DNA from: Pseudopedobacter sp965218985
Lineage (GTDB): Bacteria > Bacteroidota > Bacteroidia > Sphingobacteriales > Sphingobacteriaceae
Direction of reading: 5' to 3'
DNA length: 64,000 bases
Assembly (NCBI GenBank): GCA_965218985.1
Contig: CBDCMP010000007.1
Span: 1,488,001 to 1,552,000, forward strand
In this document: positions 32,478 to 40,934 of the stretch, piece after piece
Layout: every line of letters begins with the position of its first letter
How positions within the stretch are numbered: position 1 is the first letter of the stretch
Notes under the pieces: generated by a model
Seen by the model: the letters and a program-made list of their open reading frames with translations, nothing else
Databases searched by the model: none
What the model was told of the DNA's origin: nothing
Translations under genes and position numbers: made by a program

Positions 32478-34292
32478 ATGATAAAGCTAAATAACCCTGA
32501 AATTGTAAATCCAAGTCAGTCTTTCAAAGAAAAAAGAGCATCTATTCAGAACCCACTACCAGTTAGGGCTAAACATAAAGAAGAGGGACATAGTCAGTAC
32601 ACAGTATTTCCATATCAATCAATTGATCAAGGTGAAATTTTTGTGGGATATGATAAATTAGTTGATTGGATGCTGGGATATGGTCTCATAATAGTCGACG
32701 GATTTTCAGGTGTTTTTTGGGAGGAAATTCAAATCAATATTTCAAACAGAACAACGCAATTAGGCTTAAAAGTGAATTTTATCTCCACCTCTGATTTTAT
32801 TAAGGATGAATGTGAAATAAGAATGCTTACATCATCTTCCTTAAAAGAAAAGGATTCTGTTTGGGGTAAGAAAACTTCGTTGAAATTAGAAGATTTCTTC
32901 AGAATAGAAGATTTCAAAGGATTTGAATTTGATGACTCTTATAGCATTAATATAATTTATGGTGTGGGTGCAGCTTTAATATCTTTAGAAGCCCCTATAG
33001 TATATTTGGATGTTCCTAAAAACGAAATCCAATATCGTATGAGAGCCAAATCTATTTCGAATTTAGGTATTGGTGCTCCTGAATCGTCTTTTGAAATGTA
33101 TAAACGTTTCTTTTTTGTAGATTGGGAAGTATTAAACAATCATAAAAGAGCAATTTTTAATAGAATATCTATCGTTGCAGATACGCAATGGGTGGATACT
33201 CTCTCTTGGATGAAAGCCGAAGATTGGAAAAGAGGATTAGAAAAACTAAGTCGCTCAGTTTTTAGAGCCCGGCCTTGGTTTGAAAAAGGAGCTTGGGGTG
33301 GTCAATGGATGAAGGAGAAGTTGAAAGGTTTAAATCCGAATGAGATTAATTATGCTTGGTCTTTTGAATTGATAACTCCGGAAAATGGAGTCATATTTGA
33401 GAATAACGGTAATTTATTAGAGACTGCATTTGATAGTATAATGATTGCCGGAGAGGTGAACTTACTGGGTAAACATGCAAAATTGTATGGCACTGATTTT
33501 CCAATTCGGTTTGATTTTTTAGATACTTTTCAAGGGGGGAATCTTTCCATACAGTGCCATCCTAGTTTAGGATATATTAAAGATAATTTTGGAGAAACCA
33601 TCACTCAAGATGAGACATATTATATATTGGATAGTGGAGACAAGTCATCTGTATATTTAGGATTTCAGGATGATATCAACCCTGTTGAATTTAAAGAAGC
33701 TTTATTAGAAAGTCAGGAAAATAATGAGGCTATGGATATAGAAAAATATGTCAAGGTGTTTGAGTCAAAAAAGCATGATTTTTTCTTAATCCCGAACGGG
33801 ACAGTGCATAGTGCGGGAGCAAATAATTTAGTACTAGAGATAAGTGCAACCCCTTATATCTTCACATTTAAAATGTATGATTGGGTGCGGCTGGATTTAA
33901 ACGGCAAACCACGCCCTATAAATATAGAACACGCTTTTAATAACTTGAATTTTGATAGAAAAGGTGAGAAAGTAGAAGAAGAACTTATCTCAAAACCTAT
34001 ATCAATCGCAAAATCGTCAGATTGGGAGATTATCCATTTACCTACTCATAAAGAACATTTTTATGATGTACATCGGCTAGAATTTAACGATGAAATCGTT
34101 GTGAAAAATGACAATAGATGCCATGTTATGATGCTAGTGGAAGGTTCTGCGATAGAAATTGAAACCAATTCAGGAGATATATTTTTGTACCAATACGCCG
34201 AAACCTTTGTAATATCAGCAGCAGTGAAATCTTATAAATTAATTAATAAGAGCAGCGAAAGTGTCAAAGTGATTAAAGCATTTTTAAAATAA
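32478..34292 (+). CDS. manA: Class I mannose-6-phosphate isomerase with an N-terminal kinase-like domain
   Basis: 604 residues from the ATG at 32478; a TTG nine bases earlier is less likely. Residues from about 250 to 604 are the class I phosphomannose isomerase fold, with zinc-binding motif IQCHPS (Q359, C360, H361), DETYYI, and IPNGTVHSAG. It converts mannose-6-phosphate to fructose-6-phosphate. The N-terminal ~240 residues have a strand-loop pattern LIIVDGFSGVFWEEI, then NFISTSDFI and a later APIVYLDVPKNEIQYRMRAK, like a nucleoside-kinase (P-loop) fold that has lost the GxxxxGK[ST] lysine. First gene of the utilization locus, 20 bases before the transporter. Confidence 0.88.
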   Translation: MIKLNNPEIVNPSQSFKEKRASIQNPLPVRAKHKEEGHSQYTVFPYQSIDQGEIFVGYDKLVDWMLGYGLIIVDGFSGVFWEEIQINISNRTTQLGLKVNFISTSDFIKDECEIRMLTSSSLKEKDSVWGKKTSLKLEDFFRIEDFKGFEFDDSYSINIIYGVGAALISLEAPIVYLDVPKNEIQYRMRAKSISNLGIGAPESSFEMYKRFFFVDWEVLNNHKRAIFNRISIVADTQWVDTLSWMKAEDWKRGLEKLSRSVFRARPWFEKGAWGGQWMKEKLKGLNPNEINYAWSFELITPENGVIFENNGNLLETAFDSIMIAGEVNLLGKHAKLYGTDFPIRFDFLDTFQGGNLSIQCHPSLGYIKDNFGETITQDETYYILDSGDKSSVYLGFQDDINPVEFKEALLESQENNEAMDIEKYVKVFESKKHDFFLIPNGTVHSAGANNLVLEISATPYIFTFKMYDWVRLDLNGKPRPINIEHAFNNLNFDRKGEKVEEELISKPISIAKSSDWEIIHLPTHKEHFYDVHRLEFNDEIVVKNDNRCHVMMLVEGSAIEIETNSGDIFLYQYAETFVISAAVKSYKLINKSSESVKVIKAFLK

Positions 34293-34311
34293 TCGATTTC
34301 ATATCTCAACA

Positions 34312-35673
34312 ATGCAAAATGGTATTTTAAACAGTAAAAATTTAAGCTTAATTACTTTAGTAGCCTCTTGTGGAGGCTTACTTTTTGGCTTTGACATGGC
34401 CGTCATATCTGGTGTTTTGCCATTTGTAGAAAAGCAATTTCAATTGTCAGCCAGTATGCAGGGATGGTTTGTCTCGTCAGCCTTAATTGGTTGTATATTC
34501 GGAGTGTCATTTTCAGGAGAGCTGAGTGATAGGGCTGGTCGGAAGCTTTTACTTTTACTATCCTCCGTGTTTTTTTTAGTCTCTGCAATAGGTTGTGCCA
34601 CTACACATGTGTTTAGTAATTTGATCATATTTAGGATGATTGGAGGAATTGGAGTGGGAGTAGCCTCGATTGTAGTTCCACTCTATCTTTCAGAGATTGC
34701 ACCAAGTAACATTAGAGGAAGGCTTGTCACCTACTATCAATTAGCAATTACAGTTGGGATTGTATTGGCCTATATTTGCAATGCTGCATTATTAAACTTT
34801 TCTTTAATCGCTGATAATGTATCGTCAAAATCCAGCTTATTAAAGTTTATTTTCATTGATGAGGTTTGGCGAGGTATGTTTGGCTTAGAAGCTATTCCTG
34901 CTTTATTATTTCTCTTTGGGTTATTTTTTATTCCCGAAAGCCCTAAGTGGAAAGCTGAAAAGAGTGATATTTCCCAAGTTGCAAAATCAAATCCTACAGA
35001 ACTCAATAAAAAAAGTGTTAGAAGTGCATATGAGGAGATTTTTTCCAAAAAACTTCGAAAAGCGTTGTATTTAGGCATTTTGCTGCCGCTATTCTCTCAA
35101 CTTAGTGGCATCAACGCAATCATTTATTATGGGCCAAGTATATTAAATAATGTAGGTATCTCCTTAAACCACTCTCTGTTAGGCCAGGTTGTTTTTGGCT
35201 TAGCTAACTTATTATTTACGTTTATTGCTATTTGGAAAGTTGATAAGTTAGGCCGGAGACCATTATATATTTACGGAACGATAGGAGCTTCAATCAGCTT
35301 ATTTGTAACTGGAGTTTTATTCTACTTTGGTTTCACCTCAAATATCCTTTTATTGCTATGTGTTGTCGTTTTTTTAGCAAGTTTTGCATTTTCAATTGGC
35401 CCTTTAAAGTTTGTGGTGGTTTCTGAAATATTTCCAACCGCTATAAGAGGGAGAGCAATGGCAATTAGTATCATGGTGATGTGGGTTGCAGATACAATTG
35501 TCGGTCAGCTCACACCCATGATATTGGCTCAATTCGGAGCAGCGGGTACATTTTGGGTGTTCGCAGGCTTTTGCAGTATAGCCTTTCTTGTGGTATACTC
35601 TTTATTACCCGAAACCAAAGAGAAATCTTTTGAAGAAATTCAATCTTTCTGGGAAAATCAAAATCAAAAATAA
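34312..35673 (+). CDS. MFS sugar porter (SP family, sugar:proton symporter)
   Basis: 453 residues with about 12 membrane segments. Sugar porter signatures are visible: GGLLFGFDMAVISGVLPF at the start, SGELSDRAGRKLLLLLSS, RMIGGIGVGVASIVVPLYLSEIAP, PESPKW in the central region, QLSGINAIIYYGPSI, KVDKLGRRPLY and the C-terminal PETKEKSFEEIQ. These transport monosaccharides such as mannose, galactose or xylose into the cytoplasm. Its place right after manA suggests mannose or a related hexose. The stop codon lies one base before the next start, so translation is coupled. Confidence 0.92.
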   Translation: MQNGILNSKNLSLITLVASCGGLLFGFDMAVISGVLPFVEKQFQLSASMQGWFVSSALIGCIFGVSFSGELSDRAGRKLLLLLSSVFFLVSAIGCATTHVFSNLIIFRMIGGIGVGVASIVVPLYLSEIAPSNIRGRLVTYYQLAITVGIVLAYICNAALLNFSLIADNVSSKSSLLKFIFIDEVWRGMFGLEAIPALLFLFGLFFIPESPKWKAEKSDISQVAKSNPTELNKKSVRSAYEEIFSKKLRKALYLGILLPLFSQLSGINAIIYYGPSILNNVGISLNHSLLGQVVFGLANLLFTFIAIWKVDKLGRRPLYIYGTIGASISLFVTGVLFYFGFTSNILLLLCVVVFLASFAFSIGPLKFVVVSEIFPTAIRGRAMAISIMVMWVADTIVGQLTPMILAQFGAAGTFWVFAGFCSIAFLVVYSLLPETKEKSFEEIQSFWENQNQK

Positions 35674-35674
35674 T

Positions 35675-37627
35675 ATGAAGAAATTAGCGATAATATTCAT
35701 TGCCTTATTAGGTGTTAGCAATACATATGGATCAGTGAGATTGCCTGTTATTTTCTCAAATCACATGGTTTTACAAAGAAACCAAAAAGTTCCAATCTGG
35801 GGGTGGTCTTCTCCTAATGAGAAAGTCGAGGTTTCATTCCATCATCAGAAAAAGATTACCACGGCAGATAAACAAGGTTATTGGAAATTATCATTGGATA
35901 ACGAAAATGCCGGCGGTCCTTTTCAATTGATTGTTAAAGGTGAAAATAAAATAATCTTAGAAGATGTCTTGATTGGAGAAGTTTGGGTGTGTTCAGGGCA
36001 ATCAAACATGGAATTTAGAGTGCATGAAGTGAAAAATGCCACTCAAGAAATTGATAGTGCCAATTACCCGAAAATCAGGCACTTCAAAGTGGCTAATGAT
36101 ATGGCGTCCACTTTAAAAGATGATTTAAAGGGAGGGACTTGGGAAATAGCAAGTCCTCAAGCTGTAGGTGATTTCACTGCTGTGGGCTATTTTTTTGCTT
36201 TGGAACTGTATAAAAAATTACATGTTCCCATTGGGCTGATAAATCCATCGTGGGGTGGTACGATGGCAGAAACCTGGATAAGTAGAGAAGCCTTCCAAAG
36301 TGATGATTATTTTAGATCGATGATTTCTGAAATGCCAAAAATTAATTTAGACAGCTTAAATAAAATTAATAATAAGCAAAAACTGGAGCAGTTAAATCAG
36401 TATAAAAAAAAGATAGAAGCCTCTGATAAGATAGCTCAATATAAATATTTAGAATTTAACGATGAGTCATGGTCAGAAATGGAACTTCCTAATGTATGGG
36501 ATTCGCAACTTCCTGATTTTGACGGAACAGTTTGGTTTAGAAAAGAAATTTTAATAAGTAAAGAAGATTTTGAAGATAGCATAACGCTTAGTTTATCTAA
36601 AATAGATGATCAAGATAGTACATATATAAACGGAATACTGGTTGGTTCCACTAATGATTACACAAAAGATAGAAAGTATCTCTTTTCTTCAAGATTATTA
36701 CATGAGGGGAAAAATGTGGTCGCCATCAAAGTTAACGACTTTAGTGGAGGGGGTGGCGTTAATGGAGATAAAATGCAGATGTATTTGAGCTCAGACAAAA
36801 AGCAAATAAATATTTCTGGTAAATGGAAGTTTAAAGTTTCCGATATTTTTAGCACTCTACAAGCCATTGGTCCAAACAGTTATCCAACCCTATTGTATAA
36901 TGCAATGATAAACCCCTTAATCCCTTTTGCTATTAAAGGTGTTATCTGGTATCAGGGAGAATCTAATACTGAACGCTCTTACGAGTACAGAAAAACATTT
37001 ACATTGTTAATTAAAAGCTGGCGAGATTCATGGGATGAAGGTGATTTTCCCTTCTATTTTGTGCAGCTGGCAAGTTTTAATGCCAACTACGGCAATAGTA
37101 ACTCTGGAAGTACCTGGGCCGAACTACGGGAATCTCAGACGGAGGCATTAAAGTTGAAGAACACAGGGATGAGTGTTACCACGGATATTGGAAATGCCAT
37201 TGATATTCATCCTAAAAATAAACAAGATGTTGGTAAGCGGTTATCTGCAATTGCATTAAATAAAACTTATAAATTTAATAATGAATTTCGAGGCCCGGTT
37301 TTCAAAAATTTTAATGTAGAAGACAATAAAGTAACAGTAAAATATAAAAATCAAAATCCCGAACTTATTTCCAATGATAGTATAATATATGGATTTGAAG
37401 TGGCTGGTGAAGATCAAGTGTTTTATCCGGCTGAGGCCCAAATAATTAATAATGAAATTATAGCTTACAGTGAAAAAGTCACTAAACCCGTCGCTATACG
37501 TTATGCTTGGGCAGATAATTCTTTAAATTCAAATTTATTCAACAAGTCAGGATTTCCTGCCGAACCATTTAGATCTGATAGGTGGGAGCTAAAAACCCTT
37601 AAAAGTCAATATCAAGTTTCTGAATAA
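35675..37627 (+). CDS. Sialate-O-acetylesterase-like SGNH esterase (SASA family)
   Basis: 650 residues from the ATG at 35675, with a signal peptide (MKKLAIIFIALLGVSNTYG). A longer frame starting at 35588 runs through the MFS gene end and is not real. Catalytic serine is S110 in VWVCSGQSNMEF, and the later block carries VIWYQGESNT. An inserted beta-sandwich of about 120 residues (near 265-390, WFRKEILI, then YINGILVGSTNDY) splits the esterase, as in other SASA proteins. It removes O-acetyl groups from sugars in the periplasm or at the surface; sialate or acetylated mannan or galactan are possible substrates. Confidence 0.88.
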   Translation: MKKLAIIFIALLGVSNTYGSVRLPVIFSNHMVLQRNQKVPIWGWSSPNEKVEVSFHHQKKITTADKQGYWKLSLDNENAGGPFQLIVKGENKIILEDVLIGEVWVCSGQSNMEFRVHEVKNATQEIDSANYPKIRHFKVANDMASTLKDDLKGGTWEIASPQAVGDFTAVGYFFALELYKKLHVPIGLINPSWGGTMAETWISREAFQSDDYFRSMISEMPKINLDSLNKINNKQKLEQLNQYKKKIEASDKIAQYKYLEFNDESWSEMELPNVWDSQLPDFDGTVWFRKEILISKEDFEDSITLSLSKIDDQDSTYINGILVGSTNDYTKDRKYLFSSRLLHEGKNVVAIKVNDFSGGGGVNGDKMQMYLSSDKKQINISGKWKFKVSDIFSTLQAIGPNSYPTLLYNAMINPLIPFAIKGVIWYQGESNTERSYEYRKTFTLLIKSWRDSWDEGDFPFYFVQLASFNANYGNSNSGSTWAELRESQTEALKLKNTGMSVTTDIGNAIDIHPKNKQDVGKRLSAIALNKTYKFNNEFRGPVFKNFNVEDNKVTVKYKNQNPELISNDSIIYGFEVAGEDQVFYPAEAQIINNEIIAYSEKVTKPVAIRYAWADNSLNSNLFNKSGFPAEPFRSDRWELKTLKSQYQVSE

Positions 37628-37690
37628 TTTACTCTTTTACTTTATGAAATTATAAATCCCGATAAAAAATATCAGCATATTTTTTAAAAA

Positions 37691-37740
37691 TTTGCATTTC
37701 TAAATTTTAATATGTAACTATGTATGTACAAAGTATACGC
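37691..37740 (+). promoter_or_regulatory. susC upstream region with a GntR-like site
   Basis: TTTG at 37691-37694 and TAACTATG at 37715-37722 are a weak promoter pair spaced by 20 bases. TATGTACAAA at 37723-37732, followed by GTATAC, matches operator A in the gntR-manA gap, so the same regulator may control susC. Confidence 0.4.
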
Positions 37741-37783
37741 CACTACACGTAGTGAGCCAATTATTATTAACCAATTAAAAATT

Positions 37784-40700
37784 ATGTATCGAAACTCTAC
37801 TCGCTATTTAGATTTAAAGCACTTGTTTTTAGTATTCTATTTTTTTAGTTTCATTTCTTTCACTTATGCTCAAACGTTAGCTGTAAATGGGACTGTTAAA
37901 GATAAAGAAGGTCGCACCCTACCCGGTGTAGGTGTCACTGAAAAAGGTAAAAAAAATGCTACCACGACAGATGTGGACGGAAAGTTTGAGTTCACAGTTG
38001 CTGGCAGAGATGCCGTTTTATTATTCTCCAGTGTTGGTTTTTCCAGTTTAGAACAGAGAGTTGGAGAAAACACAACATTTAACATCATATTAACTGAAAG
38101 CAAAAACGATTTAAACGAAGTTGTGATTGTGGCTTATGGTGAGCAAAAAAAGGAGAGTATGGTGAGTTCGATCACCTCAATAAATCCTAAAGAACTAAAG
38201 GGGCCAACAAGTAACTTAACTACAATGTTGGCTGGGAGATTATCTGGTGTGGTGGCTTACCAACGAAGTGGAGAACCAGGTCAAGATAATGCTCAATTTT
38301 TTATACGAGGCATCACTTCGTTTGGCTCGGGTAAAGTGGACCCGTTGATTTTAATTGACGGTATGGAGTCAACTCCAACTACACTAGCAAGACTACAGCC
38401 AGATGATATTGCAGGTTTTTCAATCTTAAAGGACGCCGCCGCTTCATCATTATATGGGGCAAGAGGAGCCAATGGGGTGGTTTTAGTTACTACTAAATCT
38501 GGTAGTGAGGGGAAGACAAGCTTCAATGCTAGGTTTGAGAACTCTATCTCCTCAAATACCAGAAATTTTCAGTTTGCTGATAACATCACTTACATGAATT
38601 TAGCGAATGAAGCAGTTTTAACCAGAGATCCTTTAGGCGTGGAGCCGTATTCTCAATCTAAAATTGAACACACCATGGCTGGAGACGATCCTATACTTTA
38701 CCCAAATAATAATTGGATAGACTATTTGATTAAAGATAACACCATGAATCAAAGGTTTAATATGAATATGAGTGGAGGAGGTAAGGTTGCCCAGTTTTAT
38801 ATTGCTGGAACCTTTAATCAGGATAACGGAGTGTTAAAAGATGACCCTCAAAGCAATTTTGATAATAACATAGATTTAAAAAGCTACGAAATCAGGTCAA
38901 ATGTAAATATTAGATTAACACCAACTACAGAAGGTATCGTCAGGACTTCAGGCAGATTTGATGATTACAATGGACCAACAGGAGGTGGTGCGGATATTTT
39001 TAACCAAGCTATTTGGTCCAATCCGGTGCAGTTTCCCGCCAGCTACCCTGCCTCAGCCATTAGTTATGCAAAGCATCCTTTGTTTGGTAGTTCCAGGGTT
39101 GGTAATGGGGATGTCTTATATAACAATCCATATGCAAATATGGTGTCCGGATTTCAGCAATACAACACTTCTTTGCTAAACGCTCAACTTGAAGTTAAAC
39201 AGGACTTGAAATTTTTAACACCTGGATTATCCGCCCGAGTGATGGCTTATACGCAAAGGTATTCTTATTTTGATTTGAGTAGAAAATTCAATCCTTTTTA
39301 CTATGGAGCTGCTATTAATAAAAGTGTGACTCAAGGTTACAGTTTAAACTTGCTGAATGAAAACACAGCCACCGAATATTTAAATTATAATGAGGGGAGT
39401 AAACAGCAAAATACGACAACCTATTTGGAAGCAGCTGTTAATTTCAATAAAACTTACGGTGAAAAACATAATGTTGGAGGAATGTTAATCACCATTTTAC
39501 GTAATTATTTGAATGCCAATGCTGGCGACTTGCAATCCTCGTTACCTTTTCGTAACCAGGGTTTATCAGGTAGGTTTACTTATGCGTATGATAACAGATA
39601 CTTGGCAGAACTGAATTTTGGATATAATGGTTCGGAAAGATTTGCGCAAAACCATCGGTATGGATTTTTTCCTTCTATTGGCTTAGGATGGAACATAGCA
39701 AATGAAAATTTTTTCAAACCATTATCCAGAACTATATATAAACTGAAATTAAGAGGAACTTATGGTCTAGTTGGTAATGATCAAATCGGAAATCCACAAG
39801 ATAGATTTTTTTACCTCTCAAATGTAAGTTTAAATGATGCAAGTAAGGGGGCAACTTTTGGTAAAGACAATGGTTACACCCGCCCTGGAGTGACAGTTTC
39901 TAGATACGAAAACAACAGCATTACATGGGAAGAAGCTCAAACGGCCAATCTTGGTTTAGATATAGGAATGTTTAAGAATTTAAATATGTCGATAGATGTA
40001 TACCGCCAACACCGAAAAAGCATTCTAATGACCAGAAGTTACATTCCAACAACAATGGGTTTAAGTGCGCCAATACAAGCTAATGTAGGAGAGGCAGAAG
40101 GTAAAGGAGTGGATCTGTCTTTAGATTATAATAAGAGTATTGGAAAATTTTGGATACAAACCAGAGGGACGTTCACTTACGCAAGCAGCAAGCTTTTGGT
40201 GAATGAAGAACCAAATTACACCGATGAATTAAGCTATTTATACAGAGCTGGCAACTCTTTAGGTCAAAACTATGGGCTAATAGCTGAACGGTTGTTTGTA
40301 GATGATGAAGAAGTGAAAAATTCACCTGTCCAAAGTTTTGGAGAAGTTCGAGGTGGTGATATTAAATACAAAGATGTTAATAAAGATGGCAAAATAACCA
40401 ATTTGGATATCGTTCCAATAGGTTTGCCCACTACTCCAGAATTGACCTATGGTTTCGGTTTTTCTATGGGATATAACGGATTTGATATCAGTACGTTCTT
40501 TCAGGGTTCTGGGCAAACATCATTTTGGATAAACCCATATAACATTTCTCCTTTTTATCTAAATGGTGCTTACCAAAATGGTTTGTTAAAACAAGTTGCA
40601 GATAGCCATTGGTCTGAAGAAAATCGTGATCTATATGCTTTCTGGCCTAGATTAAGCCAAGGGTTTAACGAAAACAATAATCAAACTTCCACTTGGTGGA

Positions 40701-40924
40701 TGCGAAATGGTTCTTTTCTGCGACTGAAAACTGTAGAGCTGGGATATAATTTTTCTCCTGATTTATTGAAGAATATCAAGATCCAATCTATGCGATTGTA
40801 TGTAAATGGTAATAACCTTTTTGCAATAAGCAGTTTTAAGCTGTGGGATCCGGAAATGGGTGGAAATGGTTTAGGTTACCCAGTTCAAAAGGTGTTTAAT
40901 GTTGGTTTAAATGTACAGTTCTAA
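37784..40924 (+). CDS. SusC/RagA-like TonB-dependent outer-membrane transporter
   Basis: About 1046 residues from the ATG at 37784 (MYRNSTRYLDLK), with a signal peptide ending near TYAQ; an upstream ATG at 37724 is in frame but adds a non-typical leader. Domain order: CarboxypepD_reg-like domain (VNGTVKDKEGRTLPGVGV), TonB box region (NEVVIVAYGEQKKESMV), plug (IDGMESTPTTLARLQPDDIAGFSILKDAAASSLYGARGANGVVLVTT), then a long beta-barrel ending in a hydrophobic VQF. It imports oligosaccharides bound by the next gene's SusD protein, powered by TonB. Start of the outer-membrane part of the locus. Confidence 0.95.
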   Translation: MYRNSTRYLDLKHLFLVFYFFSFISFTYAQTLAVNGTVKDKEGRTLPGVGVTEKGKKNATTTDVDGKFEFTVAGRDAVLLFSSVGFSSLEQRVGENTTFNIILTESKNDLNEVVIVAYGEQKKESMVSSITSINPKELKGPTSNLTTMLAGRLSGVVAYQRSGEPGQDNAQFFIRGITSFGSGKVDPLILIDGMESTPTTLARLQPDDIAGFSILKDAAASSLYGARGANGVVLVTTKSGSEGKTSFNARFENSISSNTRNFQFADNITYMNLANEAVLTRDPLGVEPYSQSKIEHTMAGDDPILYPNNNWIDYLIKDNTMNQRFNMNMSGGGKVAQFYIAGTFNQDNGVLKDDPQSNFDNNIDLKSYEIRSNVNIRLTPTTEGIVRTSGRFDDYNGPTGGGADIFNQAIWSNPVQFPASYPASAISYAKHPLFGSSRVGNGDVLYNNPYANMVSGFQQYNTSLLNAQLEVKQDLKFLTPGLSARVMAYTQRYSYFDLSRKFNPFYYGAAINKSVTQGYSLNLLNENTATEYLNYNEGSKQQNTTTYLEAAVNFNKTYGEKHNVGGMLITILRNYLNANAGDLQSSLPFRNQGLSGRFTYAYDNRYLAELNFGYNGSERFAQNHRYGFFPSIGLGWNIANENFFKPLSRTIYKLKLRGTYGLVGNDQIGNPQDRFFYLSNVSLNDASKGATFGKDNGYTRPGVTVSRYENNSITWEEAQTANLGLDIGMFKNLNMSIDVYRQHRKSILMTRSYIPTTMGLSAPIQANVGEAEGKGVDLSLDYNKSIGKFWIQTRGTFTYASSKLLVNEEPNYTDELSYLYRAGNSLGQNYGLIAERLFVDDEEVKNSPVQSFGEVRGGDIKYKDVNKDGKITNLDIVPIGLPTTPELTYGFGFSMGYNGFDISTFFQGSGQTSFWINPYNISPFYLNGAYQNGLLKQVADSHWSEENRDLYAFWPRLSQGFNENNNQTSTWWMRNGSFLRLKTVELGYNFSPDLLKNIKIQSMRLYVNGNNLFAISSFKLWDPEMGGNGLGYPVQKVFNVGLNVQF

Positions 40925-40934
40925 AAAATCAAAG

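Noticed and set aside
35588..35674. Longer esterase start inside the MFS gene
   Set aside because: The added residues are read from the MFS coding frame and lack a signal peptide, while the ATG at 35675 starts a clear one.
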